Of a stretch of 64,000 nucleotides of DNA, positions 1 to 12,076 are shown piece after piece. Each line of letters begins with the position of its first letter. Positions within the stretch are counted from its first letter, which is position 1. This DNA comes from Doris montereyensis. Its lineage: Eukaryota > Mollusca > Gastropoda > Nudibranchia > Dorididae. The notes under the pieces are model-generated. The model made no database searches and had not been told where the DNA came from. It was given only the letters and a program-made list of their open reading frames with translations. The stretch is from positions 126,044 to 190,043 of the forward strand of contig JAXRKP010000257.1 in assembly GCA_037039925.1 (NCBI GenBank), in the 5' to 3' direction. The position numbers and the translations under genes were made by a program.

Positions 1-285
1 CACCATGGGGATCGAACCAGCGACATCTGCGTCGGCACCCATCGCATCGCCATGAAAAAGAAAGCGTGCTACCAATCGAGCTAACTACGCTCCCTAAATG
101 CTACTAGAAAGTTGCAAGTTTTCTAGGGAGCGTAGTTAGCTCGATTGGTAGCACGCTTTCTTTTCATGGCGAGGCGATGGGTGCCGACGCAGAGGTCGCG
201 GGTTCGGTCCCATGGTGGCCTGGATTTTTTCTGTCTATTCTTTGTGTTTGTCTCGTCTTTGTTCCTATGGGGCTTTCATATTATC
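1..285. repeat. Head-to-head tRNA-derived SINE pair (family S1)
   Basis: A minus-strand tRNA-like head (1-95) faces a plus-strand head (125-218) across a spacer of about 29 bp. The plus copy shows an A-box-like TAGCTCGATTGGTAGC, a B-box-like GGTTCGGTCCC, and a 3' body ending near 285 in CTATGGGGCTTT. The same body occurs inverted at 18662-18716, which shows this is a dispersed family. It is not a functional tRNA: the acceptor ends do not pair. The left copy is cut by the window edge. Confidence 0.75.
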
Positions 286-348
286 TTGTGTCATTACATT
301 AACTATTATGTAGTCTATCATTGATTTTTCACACCTGTCTTCATTAAT

Positions 349-960
349 TTACTCTTGTATATTTGTGGATATCTTTATGAGGAAAAAGGTGTTGGCTATT
401 TTCATGTTATTCTTTAGGCAAAAATCAATTAGTCTCTCTCCCTTTGGAGAAGTTGTTGTCTCTCCTTCTTTACCTATTACTCCTCCTGGTGTTTCTTTAT
501 TGTTGCCTACTTTAGCGTTTAAATCTCCTAAAACCATAAGTTCCTGTTTGTGTTTAAGATTCTCTGCAGCTATTTGTAAATCGTTTTCGAAAGTATCGTT
601 TTCTTCTTTAGTGGCGTCTTCGTTTGGTCCGTAAGCTATCAATAATTTAATTTCTCTTCTTTTTGGTTTAATATTTACCTCTACTTGCCTTGGGCTTATA
701 AATTTGCAACTTTCTAGTAGCATTTCTTGTCTTTTATGCACTGGGAGGTCTACTCCTGCTCTAGCTTTATCTTTGACATCTACTCCTGAGAAGATTAAAA
801 TATGATTTGGTCTAACATTTTCTATTCCTTGGCCTTTTTTCTTTGTTTCTGTAATAGCCAAAATGTCTACTTTGAATTTTTTTCATTTCTACCCTTTTCC
901 ATTTATTGCCCTAATATTCCATGTTCCAAAAATCACAGTCCGTGTTCGTTTCCATTTTCG
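349..960 (-). mobile_element. RTE-type non-LTR retrotransposon endonuclease fragment
   Basis: The minus strand has an open stretch of 170 codons with endonuclease/exonuclease/phosphatase (EEP) motifs seen in RTE-like elements: AITETKKKGQG, YGPNED, GDLNAKVGN and ERLIDFCLKNN. Upstream (to about 960) the typical start GTWNIRAINGKG is visible but separated by stops and a frame change, so this copy is degenerate. No reverse transcriptase follows; the lower-coordinate side runs into the S1 SINE, so the copy is truncated or interrupted there. Confidence 0.8.
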
Positions 961-1104
961 TCGTTGAAAGGTCAAGCTGGGTATATTATATTTATTTATC
1001 TGCATCAGTTAAGTTTTGGATAAGCAGGGGATTAGCCCACTATACCCTAGGTAGATGGTGGAGCTGCCACATTGAAGCCCCCTACCAGGTTTTGTCATTT
1101 TCTG

Positions 1105-1235
1105 TCAGGGTTAACTCCCTTAGCCTTTGGTCATTCAGACCAGCCTGCAAGGCAGCAGGTTGTTTTCTGCCAGGTTAACTCCCTTAGCCTTTGGTCACCC
1201 AAGACCGACCTGCAAGGCAGCAGGAGACTCGAGGA
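1105..1235. repeat. Two-copy tandem duplication, 64-bp period
   Basis: The motif GTTAACTCCCTTAGCC recurs at 1110 and 1174, each followed by a GACC..CCTGCAAGGCAGCAG block. It lies just upstream (minus sense) of the retrotransposon endonuclease start, so it may be that element's 5' untranslated region. That link is inferred. Confidence 0.6.
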
Positions 1236-1446
1236 GGGCGGGATCATCTACTCCCCATACAGGTGCTTACCTGTCCACTGCCCGGCTCTCGAAAATCAAA
1301 CACTTAAATGTCATAGTATGAGGCAATATGATCACTATTATAACTCGTATGGTAGCAAGAAATGTTGAATAAGTTTGAAACAATGACTCTATCAAAACAA
1401 ACAGTACTATAATAGAGATAGAAAATGGACAGACAGACAGACAGGC

Positions 1447-1447
1447 T

Positions 1448-1541
<94 letters not shown>
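1447..1541. repeat. (GA)n microsatellite
   Basis: Nearly pure GA dinucleotides, interrupted once by AAGA near 1486. GACA-type repeats flank it (1430-1445, 1552-1575). A GT/AT-rich stretch at 1728-1790 follows in the same intergenic segment. Ser/Leu-rich open frames across it are artefacts of the dinucleotide repeat. Confidence 0.95.
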
Positions 1542-1545
<4 letters not shown>

Positions 1546-2014
1546 GGGGGGACAGACAGACAGACAGTTAGACAGGCAGAGATAGAGAATAAAGGCAAAG
1601 GAAAGAAAGGTTCAGAGGAGAAATACATTGGAGGAGGAGGGAGGTTGTAATCTCGTAGGCAGATGCATACCGAGACAAGATGAACAGATAAAACAAAAAG
1701 AAATCTCCATTGTTCGTGTATATGTGAGTATGTGTGTGTATGTATGTGTTTGTATGTGTATGTGTGTGTTTGTGTGTGTATATATGGGCGTTGTCACAGG
1801 CTAATTGTTGAGCCCCATCAACCCCGTGATTGACCTGTAGTATAACCTTATCTAATTCCTTATGGTAAAAGAAACAGCCACATAGCGGGCGCTGATTATA
1901 GAACAAAGGAAGACGATGACACGAATTATTTCAAATTAAATCTCTTACTGGGTTGTTGTTTGTTTGAATGTGTTTGACCTCTCAGTCTAGTCATCTCTAC
2001 GAACTCGTTACTTC

Positions 2015-2335
2015 CTTCTTTTGGTTGAGAGGACGACACCTTGCCTCTGGACTACCGAATCCCCGCCAACGGTTGTAATATTTTCTCGAGTTTCGTTTTC
2101 GAGCAAAACCTACCCCCCCATCCTCCCCCCCACCCGGGCGAGATAGGTGGATCGACACCTAGTCCCATCGGATCCGGATGATTAAAAACGAGGTCCATGT
2201 GCAGATCACAACAGTCTGTGCACGTTAAAGATATTGACTGTTTACAAGGCACTCCGGGCAAAATTTAAAAAATCCTACCAAAATAAACCCCGAGATCACA
2301 TGAGTTGTGGATGTGGGTAGATCAAATCAAGTCAT
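2015..2335 (+). repeat. tRNA-derived SINE, family S3, full-length-like
   Basis: A tRNA-like head with TTGGTTGAGAGG is followed by the family body: AGGTGGATCGACACCTAGTC, CTGTGCACGTTAAAGAT, then a tail of ATCAAATCAAGTCA type. The same body is recognisable at 12905-13165 and 34210-34505 (minus) and 62395-62720 (plus). A C-rich tract at 2112-2137 is specific to this copy. Confidence 0.75.
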
Positions 2336-2346
2336 CTTTACCTTTT

Positions 2347-2351
2347 GATAA

Positions 2352-2418
<67 letters not shown>

Positions 2419-2438
2419 GTTATTATTATTATTTTTTA
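2347..2438. repeat. (ATT)n microsatellite
   Basis: About 28 ATT triplets with one GTT interruption. It lies next to the S3 SINE tail and may have grown from it. Confidence 0.95.
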
Positions 2439-2439
2439 A

Positions 2440-3480
2440 ATTATTATTTACACCTGGTGTGACATCAAGTACGATTATTAGATCGGTCTAGTATTCGATA
2501 GAGAGGGTAGGCAGCAAGATATCAACAGACGGCCTGCTAGTCCAATTTCAAATCATACAATTTGTTTTTGGGAGATTTACCACCAGTGAGTAACACTAGT
2601 TTATTTTAAGAGGATTAAATAGGTCATCACTGTTTTCCTGACATCAAGTGTGATGTGTCAGACATGGCTTTATATTTCAAATCTGATTTTAAAGTTTAGC
2701 ATAAAGAACTGATATGTGATTTCATGGAAAAGTCATGATCGATATCGAGATCTAAATTCTTGACTTCGGTTGCACGTTCAAATTTTGTGCTCATTTATTA
2801 TGAATTACTTAGAGGAGATTTAATCAGTCATATTTGGATTACACATGATCATGAATTTAGTTTTCTGTTAATTCAAATTCAGTTTGTTGCTAGACATCCC
2901 CATTTTCAAATCTTCTTCATCTTTTCATAACTTTTCAGACTTGGAGAAGTTCTTTGATGTTACATGAACAGTAAATCTGGATGTCATCGTATAGTATAAA
3001 TAGTATTCTAGATCATATTATCTAATTATTTCGATCGTTGGTTGAATGTATAGGCTGAACATTATTGGACCAGAACAGATCCTTGAAGTGCACTATATTT
3101 TAAGATCTTCTGTTAAAAAAAAATCTTCTCTTGACTGATTGGTACCGATCAGTCAAATTGGATTCAAACCAAAATAAGAGTATATACGAAAAGCCAAAGT
3201 ATGTTTAAGCCTTTCAAGAAGTATGTGATGATCGAGTGTATCAAATGCTGCAGAGTGGTCAAGAAGAACCACCATGCAAATAATTCCTTTTATCATTTTC
3301 ATTTAGAATGTCAGTTGAGATTTTCCAAAGGGCCAATAATTTTGCAGTTCTTTGGAATCAAGATCAGTTTTTTGCTAATAAGAACTCTAACAATTTTTTG
3401 TTTGTTACACAACACAGGACTGATCCACTCCGGAGAGAATGGTTATTGACGCATGTGATGTGAAGCAAGAGAGTATCAAA
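2440..3480 (-). mobile_element. CR1/L2-like reverse transcriptase pseudogene
   Basis: Minus-strand translation with stops and frame changes still shows reverse transcriptase landmarks in order. These are LLDHSAAFDTLDHHILLERL (the LDLSAAFDT block, about 3190-3275), LQGSVL-GPIMFSLY (the GSVLGP block, about 3030-3095), a damaged YADD region near 2975-2990, MSSNKLNLN (about 2890) and a later FSMKSHIS block (about 2725). The order and wording match the CR1/L2/Jockey group. It is clearly dead, and I cannot assign the clade more finely. Confidence 0.75.
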
Positions 3481-3589
3481 GATTTCATTGAGAAAATAAG
3501 TTGGAATAGGGTTAATACAGCATTTCTTTACACAGACTGACACACAATTTTACTCTATGACCCTATGGCTCATAGCTTTAGGTTATCAT

Positions 3590-5540
3590 GTAAAACTTCA
3601 CTATTTTCGATGGGGAGGCAGGCTGTTATTCTGTGTAGTTCGTTTACTGGCAGTTTTGTAAACATGCAAAGAAAGCATCTCTCTTTTTTTTTTCACCCCA
3701 CTTCCATATGAAATGAAATGAATCCCAAAAAATATCATAATAAAATGAAAAGACCACAATCAAAAGATGCTATACAACAACTTTATTTGAATTTTATAAT
3801 TAAAGAAGGATGACAAATTCATCAATAATTTGAACAGGCAAAAAAACAACAAAAAACATAAAAAATATAAATTAGGAGATCTAGATTACGTAAACACAGA
3901 CTCTTTATTGAAATAATGACACAAAGTAAATGATACAAAAATTGAAAAAGTGCATTTAAGCTTAAATTTAAGGCAGACAGGCAAGCAAGACGTTACAAAC
4001 TTGCCATCAAGATTGGAAAGAGATGTGAAAATAAAACATCCCCCCCCCCCACCCTTACAGGCATGCATACATATAAATGATTTTTTCGAAGAGTCGCCAT
4101 TTATGCACATCATTACCTATGGAAATAAAAACTTCAAACATCAGGTCTGTCTCTGCATTGATGCCAGGCCTTTAATTTACCGATTTTAATAAAAAATTCA
4201 AGGCCCAGTCTTTTTTGCTTATGATGATCATTCCTTTCATTCTTGATATGATTTAATATTATCTGAAGTTATAAAATTCTATTCGTTTATTAAGACTGTA
4301 CCTCTTGTTGACGACATTTTCTTTCATTTAAGATCGGTCATTAAAGACCCTTTTCTTCTCTTTACATCAATCCCTTTTATCTAGTAAAAACATCGTCTTT
4401 CGTTTGAGACTGTCTTTTCACCAGGAACAGTTAACTTGTTTTTGATTTAGTCCCGTTCATTTATAATTATCTCTATTATATGTCCATACAGAAATTTCCC
4501 TTTATTTAAAACAATTCTCACTTCCAACTCAAAATAGGTTTCTCCTCGTGTTTCTTTAATTTCTTTTCTTTCGTTATAAAAATTGACAGTCAGGGGTGAA
4601 TGGTGAGTTTGCTGCATGACCTTCACGCTAAGGGTTCTCCCAGACCTCTCAGCTTTCACATGCTTTCAATGTTAACACTCCATTATACATATAATGCGCA
4701 CAGCAATTTGATCTGAATGATGCATATGGTTTTCATCTTCTTGTTCAGTAATTATTAGAGTAGCAAATGTGTATTTTAGAGAGATACACAGTGGAACGTT
4801 GATCTAATGCAAAAATAGAATGGCACATTGACACTGAAAGCATTGGAATGGAAATTGTCTGACAGAGATGGGTGGGGATAGCATTCTCTTCTTTCCTATC
4901 ATTGCTTCACGTTCATTTTATTCTTTTATCCATTTCTGTCGGAAATAAAAATTCCCTCTAGTTTTGCGCAAGAATAAATAGACAAGAATAAGTTTCATTG
5001 ATCAAACTAATGCCAGTGACTAAGGATTTTCTTTCTCTTTCAAAATTATATTCATACCAGCACCGAAGCAAAGGTCATAAGTAGTTCTTGAGTAATTGTA
5101 TTTCTCGGAGGAAGCATGACATTTTCAGACATACTCACAATATTGTGACAGATACAAGATAACAAGACAAATGCTGTAGATATGATATATTTATATATAT
5201 ATATATTTAGTGGGGAAAAAATACATTCGTGTTTCTCGCATAATATATAATGATGACAAAACAATGCTGGGTTTTTTTTTCAGACTCGAGTTTCAGCAAA
5301 ACTTTCATTGTCTTTAATTTTCTGACAACATGCATCAAAAAGAGAATACATTGTAAATTTATGCCACAAATTTATAAAATCATCAAAAACATTGACCCTT
5401 AACTTAACCACCCATAAAAAAAATGTTCAAAAGACACCTGCTTTTGTTTCTGAAAATATTTATGATTTTTAAGTAATTCAACAGAAAAAGAAAGGACAAA
5501 AAAGTTGTAGGAGGCAAAGAGTAAAAAGTAAAGTTCCTTC
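3590..5540. other. Unassigned intergenic stretch
   Basis: AT-rich sequence without a convincing open frame, tandem array or retrotransposon motif. Small features only: a C run at 4041-4050 and a short (AT)n near 5188-5205. Short open frames here lack conserved motifs. Confidence 0.6.
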
Positions 5541-5544
5541 CAAA

Positions 5545-6835
5545 ATGTCGTCACGGCCCACAGAGTCAGAGTTGTATAGTGTTTGAGGATTGGTTTTCTC
5601 TTCCTACAAAGCCGTCACGGCCCACAGAGTCAGAGTTGTATAGTGTTTGAGGATTGGTTTTCTCTTCCTACAATGCCGTCACGGCCCACAGAGTCAGAGT
5701 TGTATAGTGTTTGAGGATTGGTTTTCTCTTCCTACAATGCCGTCACGGCCCACAGAGTCAGAGTTGTATAGTGTTTGAGGATTGGTTTTCTCTTCCTACA
5801 AAGCCGTCACGGCCCACAGAGTCAGAGTTGTATAGTGTTTAAGGATTGGTTTTCTCTTCCTACAAAGCCGTCACAGACCACAGAGTCAGAGTTTTATAGT
5901 GTTTAAGGATTGGTTTTCTCTTCCTACAAAGTCGTCACGGCCCACAGAGTTGGAGTTTTATAGTGTTTAAGGATTGGTTTTCTCTTCCTATAAAGCCGTC
6001 ACGGCCCACAGAATCGGAGTTTTATAGTGTTTAAGGATTGGTTTTCTTTTTCTATAAAGCCGTCACGACCCACAGAGTCGGAGTTTTATAGTGTTTAAGG
6101 ATTGGTTTTTTCTCTTCCTATAAAGCCGGCATGGCCCAGAGTCAAAGTTTTATAGTGTTTAAGGATTGGTTTTCTCTTCCTATAAAGCCGTCACGGCCCA
6201 CAGAGTTGGAGTTTTATAGTGTTTAAGGATTGGTTTTCTCTTCCTACAAAGCCGTCACGGCCCACAGAGTCGGAGTTTTATAGTGTTTGAGGATTGGTTT
6301 TCTTCAGAGTCAAGAGTTGTATAGTGTTTGAGGATTGGTTTTCTCTTCCTACAATGCCGGCACGGCCCACAGAATCGGAGTTTTATAGTGTTTGAGGATT
6401 GGTTTGTCTTCCTCACGCCCACAGAGTCTTGTATAAGGATTGGCACGGCCCACAGAGTCAGAGTTTTATAGTGTTTGAGGATTGGTTTTTCTCTTCCTAC
6501 AAAGCCGTCATGGCCCACAGAGTCAGAGTTTTATAGTGTTTAAGGATTGGTTTTTTCTCTTCCTACAAAGCCGTCACGGCCCACAGAGTCGGAGTTTTAT
6601 AGTGTTTAGGGATTGGTTTTCTCTTCCTACAAAGCCGGCATGGCCCAGAGTCGGAGTTTTATAGTGTTTAAGGATTGGTTTTTTTCTCTTCCTATAAAGC
6701 CGTCACTGCCCACAGAGTCGGAGTTTTATAGTGTTTAAGGATTGGTTTTCTCTTCCTACAAAGCCGGCACAGCCCACAGAGTCGGAGTTTTATAGTGTTT
6801 GAAGATTGGTTCTCTTCCTCATTCATTTTACAAAG
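5545..6835. repeat. 64-bp minisatellite, about 20 copies
   Basis: Units start CACGGCCCACAGAGTC and include GGATTGGTTTTCTCTTCCTA; successive starts at 5552 and 5616 give a 64-bp period. The left units (5550-5830) are near-identical with GTTGTATAGTG. The right units carry GTTTTATAGTG and indels, with a scrambled zone at 6300-6450. It lies about 5 kb beyond the ABCA stop codon. Confidence 0.95.
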
Positions 6836-7169
6836 CGTCAAAAAAAATGGTGGACTGCTGTGATAAGAGCCCAGTCACGACATAATCTAAAATCATCTAA
6901 GCTGTGCATCGCTACATAATGCTGGTATTCTTGAAAGGATGAAGTTGTTTTATTTCAAACCTGGATGACCGTTTTCTGAACACTGGATGTGCTTTTGCGG
7001 CTGTGTTAATTTCATTTCATAAGGTTCGTCGCACTTATCGTTCGGAAGTACTAATTATTGACACGTGGCCTATCCTGAGTGTAGTGAACAAACCATGATA
7101 TGTGCCCCTCTGTGATAATAGCTCATTGCACAACATACTTTATAGTTAAGGATTGAGTTGTTTTGTTTC

Positions 7170-8000
7170 AGCCATGATGTGTGCCTCTGGCCAAATGAGT
7201 ATTGCATCATTCAACGTGCGTTGTATCTCTTCTCCATTGATGATTCTAATAAAAGACTTGATAAAATATAAATAAAACTTCATTACAATACATGAGACTA
7301 AAGCTGCCCCCAATGACGAAATAATCCATGGACATAAATAAATTACATTCAAACCATAAACTTGGGTTTCGCCATGTCAAAACATTTAACACACACCTGA
7401 TAGATTCATACTGGCATGTGAATGAGAGACTGGCCGTGTTGAACATTAACGGCCCAAGAAATAAACTCAATCCAAAGCAAACCAGCTACTGTTGTGAAGA
7501 CACACCTACCACCTACAATAGCAACACTGAAAAATCCAGATGAAAGAGAACACATTTACGACGAACTCGAAAAAATTGTTGGAGAACACAACACAGACAA
7601 TATAATCATAGCAGATGCCTTCAACTCACAGATAGTGCTCTGGTAATTGAAGGGGTCATTTCAATACTGTGCCTAAGTCACAATTACGTCATTTAGAATA
7701 AAATGCCAAAAACAATGGCCTTTGGCACTGTTGGCTTTGGGAATTCCAAGTTTCATCAAACGGCTGTAAACGTGCTGTATTTTCATCTTATCACTTTCCT
7801 GCCTTTCAGGAAATATGATTTCCCTTTTATTCCCTAGGATTATCTTTCTGTCTTTTTTTCCTGAACATGGACATATGCATCTATTGAACTGACCCCTTCA
7901 ATTACTCAATGGGTAAACGAAACAACAACGGTTAGCACCTCATTGATTTCTGCACACAAAAACAAAACTATTTACTTTTTAGCATAGTTGTAGAAGAGGG
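7170..8000 (+). mobile_element. Non-LTR retrotransposon endonuclease relic, split by a MITE
   Basis: Plus-strand frames, broken by stops, read SIASFNVRCISS (EEP start) near 7195, HETKAAPND (the QETK block) near 7290, then DELEKIVGEHNTDNIIIAD-FNSQI (7555-7635). After the MITE at 7643-7905 the domain resumes as KRNNNG-HLIDFC (7915-7955). The domain order matches the EEP nuclease of non-LTR elements. No reverse transcriptase is attached. Confidence 0.65.
7643..7905. mobile_element. MITE with perfect 16-bp terminal inverted repeats
   Basis: GTAATTGAAGGGGTCA at 7643-7658 is the exact reverse complement of 7890-7905; the match extends to about 24 bp with one mismatch. The 263-bp body has no coding capacity. 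It interrupts the retrotransposon endonuclease relic, with domain sequence on both sides. I could not define a clear target-site duplication. Confidence 0.75.
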
Positions 8001-9180
8001 TTTTTTTCTGTAGAAAAATCCGTAATAATTGACAGTAGATATATCATAATCATAATAAAATCATGTTGTGTATGATCTATATTCTCATCTCAAATAAGGT
8101 AAGCACACATAATATGAAAAGATCAATGATTTTGCTGACTAAGCTTAAATGATAAGTTTCTGTATCTTGATTCCCTGAACGTAGAAGATATTTTTCAAGG
8201 TGACAGTCTTAAAAAAAGACTTGTGAAAAGTGATTAGTTTAGGCCAAAACATAAAGAAATTTGTTTTTTCAAGTATAATTAAGTAATCAATAATTTATGA
8301 CTCATAAGTATTACATACAAATAAATTTCACATTAGCAGATTTGAACACAAGAATTTTCCTTTCATCTCACGATGTGGTTAAAATTTAAATATGTTTTAC
8401 AACCTCATCAACATTTTCTGGTAATGTAATGCAATGCATATTACTGAAAATTACAATCTTGAGAAAAAGATCCAAGGTACAAACCAACAAATATGCAAAA
8501 AAGATTTAAGTTCAAGATTTAATGAAACAAGACAGGAAAATCTCATCTCTGAATAGACATTAAATAACTTTGAAGGTAGGCATACGCAATAGAAAAACAT
8601 AACAAGTATAATATTATCATAACAAAACATTCATCTGGAATGTTGTTTTATCACAAATCAGTTGTGTAGAAAGAACAAATTACAACAAAAATCAACAAGC
8701 AAAATAATAATAGAAAATGTCAAATAGGGCTATTTTTCACAGGCAAACAGGAAAATGAAATTTAAAAAAAAATTAAAAATTCAAAAGATGGCCGTTTTTT
8801 GGATGTGGCCACAATTTTGTCTTTTTACTTGATATGATAGTAAAACACAGAGATAAATCATTTTCTTCATCTCTGCTGCATGAGAGTGAGTGCAGGCACA
8901 TCAATTCTACAATTTTACATCAATTATCCTGTGACAAACAATTTGAGTTTACTGTTTCCTTTTGAACTCTTCCAACAGCATATGAGAGAACAGCATTGTG
9001 CTGTCAAGTGCATAGTACAAACACATTGACAACACTGCTGCTGTGTCTATGGCCTGCTAGTCATTCATGACACTTGAAATCATACTGAGTTAGTGTTTTC
9101 CATGGGACAATCAACTGCACAGTTTTTTTCATATTCTTATTGCAATTATGTGAAAGGTGATTGAAGAGTATATGATACAT
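8000..9180. other. Unassigned intergenic stretch
   Basis: AT-rich DNA with no supported gene, array or transposon motif. Open frames are short and without recognisable domains. Confidence 0.55.
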
Positions 9181-9186
9181 AAATCT

Positions 9187-9507
<321 letters not shown>

Positions 9508-9734
9508 AGTAGTACTTATAGATTCTATTCAGATAAAAACAACTCCTTCACTTTATCTTTTTTTAAATCTTTTTTTGTTGTTGCCATTGCTTGTGTATTA
9601 TTATAACACTCAGCATAAATCTCACACCAAATGAGTATATTCGAGGCTTTGTAGAAATTAACAAAACGACAGCTAGTCATAACTGTTTCAGGAAAATTTG
9701 AATTAAAATACAGCCCATTGTCTGAAGGCTCAGC

Positions 9735-9990
9735 AATAAGGTAATGTAAAGTTTGTCTCATACTCAGAGTTGAGCATAGGGTAAACAGGAGTAGCGAAAC
9801 ATACTTTGCCATTGCTTTCCACATTGACTTTACTTTCATCTAGTCTGAAGAGACCTTGATACTCATTAGTTGGACGGACAGGAGGTCCAAAAAAAATTTG
9901 CGTGCATTGGGAATTGAAAGGGGCCTCCATAACTTTGATCAGATACTCTAGCCACTGAGCGTGCTAGCCTCGTCCTTTTTTTGCAAAGAA
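9735..9990 (-). repeat. tRNA-derived SINE, family S4, minus copy
   Basis: Minus strand: a tRNA-like head with GCTCAGTGGCTAGAGTATC and TTTCAATTCCCA near 9900-9975, then a body containing GTAAAGTCAATGTGG and AGCAATGGCAAAGTA (about 9800-9835). The same head-to-body arrangement occurs at 59305-59500 on the plus strand. Two overlapping open frames here (9525-9839, 9730-9930) are explained by the SINE. Confidence 0.6.
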
Positions 9991-10255
9991 AGCAAGTAAT
10001 TATTATTTGCTGTTAAGTAATGCCAATGCTGATAAAATAGGAATAATTTACAATCATATTCAAAATTATTAAAAAATATAGAAATATTTATTTCATTACA
10101 TTCTTAAAAAACAAAAAGGTAGTTTTTAAGATGGTTTCGGTGGAAATATTTCACAAGCGTAAAAATCAGTGCATTTTATATTTTTTAAAAGGAAACCTTT
10201 ATGCTGCTCAAAATGCATCAAAATAGAATTTAGTTTCATGCACATATGAGAGAGG

Positions 10256-10287
<32 letters not shown>

Positions 10288-11190
10288 AACAGAGACATGA
10301 AGATAGAGGGAGAGACATTGTGTAAGAGCAAGATACAGAGAAACCTTTTTAGTGTCAAAGAAAGAAGATAGGACCGAAGGAGACAGAGTGAAACATTATT
10401 CTCCCCAGAGTAAGTACTACCTATTCCAAGTCAGTTGTTCAATCATAATTATTGACTTGAATCAGAGAAACAAAAACAGTCCCTTGATAAATTGTTGTTG
10501 GAATGCAAAACAATAAAGCTGCCAGGAAAACTGTTTATTTATTCTCTTAGTAGTCTTAGTGGTATTATTATTGACGATTGAGACAGAAGAAATGTATAGA
10601 GGAAATATACATGAAAGTGATTGCTCCCAGAGGAAAAAATTGAAAAATAATCAAACTGATCTTTAGCATTTACAAACACTTGAAAAACTTCACGTAAAAG
10701 TGCTGAAGAAGATAACCTCGCTGAACAAACACTAAATTGATACCATTATGAAGGGTGAAACTGGCTGAAACAATTACTTGACGTAATATTTTCACCAACC
10801 AACCCCCCTTGCAGGTATTCTTAGAATGCGCCTCTTGTGCATATCAGATTAGTACCACTTTAAAGAAATATGTATATTTGAAGGAAAATTATATTGTGAT
10901 AAAAATAGGGGGTTTCTTTGAATGTTTACACCTTTTTAAAATAAATATCATTATATGTTTCACAAGACTTTTACAATTGTACCCTTCTTGTATTTTAGGT
11001 TCTTAAAACTTCTGTAATGTTAAGAGCGCTTACATTTACATTGATTAAATTAGTACATATTGCCAATAAAACGGTTGATGTGATGCGCTACTACTAATAG
11101 AGCTTCAAGTGTTCCCTTAATGGACAAAGGCAAAATACTGTCACCGACTATATAACATACACACATCTCAAGAATGTCAGATAGAATATT
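9990..11190. other. Unassigned 3' flank with short (GA)n
   Basis: A short (GA)n/(GACA)n tract lies at 10250-10285. Otherwise this is AT-rich DNA with no gene or repeat family that I can support. Confidence 0.55.
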
Positions 11191-11194
11191 ATTA

Positions 11195-11582
11195 GAGTTG
11201 ATGTAGGGGAGAAGAGAGTTGATGTAGGGGAAAGTAGAGGATGTTAGAGAGTTGATGTAGGGAAGAGAGTTGATGTAGGGGAGAAGAAGAGAGTTGATGT
11301 AGGGGAAAGTAGAGAGTTGATGTAGGGGAAAGTAGAGAGTTGATGATGAAGGAAAGTAGAGAGTTGATGTAGGGAAAGTAGAGAGTTGATGTAGGGGAAA
11401 GAAGAGAGTTGATGTAGGGGAAAGAAGAGAGTTGATGTAGGGGAAAGAAGAGAGTTGATGAGAAGAGAGTTGGGGAGTTGAAGGGGAAGAAGAGTTGATG
11501 TAGGGGAAAGTAGAGAAAGTTGATGTAGGGGAAAGTAGAAAGGGGAAAAGAGAGTTGATGTAGGGGAAAGTAGAGAGTTGCA
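11195..11582. repeat. 23-bp minisatellite in the 3' flank
   Basis: Units of GAGTTGATGTAGGGGAAAGT plus 3 bp; starts at 11291 and 11314 give the 23-bp period. Some 15-17 units include truncated ones (11340, 11455-11490). It lies 500-880 bp beyond the ABCA stop codon, so it could fall in or just past the 3' untranslated region. Confidence 0.9.
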
Positions 11583-11599
11583 GGGTTGCCAGTAGTTAG

Positions 11600-12076
11600 C
11601 ACACTTCTCTCCTCAATTTATTTTACATTGTACTGTGAAGAGTCAAACCTAAATGTATGTAAATTTACTTGAAAATGAGCAAACAGCAAAACATTCAAAT
11701 CTGATATCAATTCTGCAATCTTACAAAGTTTATTCATTCAAAGAAGATAAATGCAGTTGGGTATGTAGTATAACTCTACATGTCTGGTAAAGTAATTTAA
11801 GGTCATACAAATATGTCCATAAAATGACTGTTATTTTCTGATGACCAGCATACCACACAGTCGATAGCAAAGAGAAAGTTTGTTCATCAAAGTCATCTTT
11901 AGAATATAAAACTTAAAAGAAACACACAACAAAACAACAACAACTGCTCTTAAGTACCTTGTTGAATAGATAAAATTACATTTACAGAAACATGTACATA
12001 CACGTATTATGAAGATAGTAATGTCAATCTATTAGACAGCACATTAGTACTTGCTGTTCTATGGTTGAAATCTTAT
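11600..12076 (-). promoter_or_regulatory. Probable 3' untranslated region with poly(A) signals
   Basis: On the gene's strand, AATAAA occurs at 11729-11734 (about 345 nt past the stop) and at 11617-11622 (about 455 nt past it). Either could end the transcript before the 23-bp array. Placement is inferred from distance and the hexamer only. Confidence 0.4.

Noticed and set aside
9730..9930. 66-codon open frame that looks protein-like
   Set aside because: Its sequence is explained by a family S4 SINE copy, and it has no splice partners.
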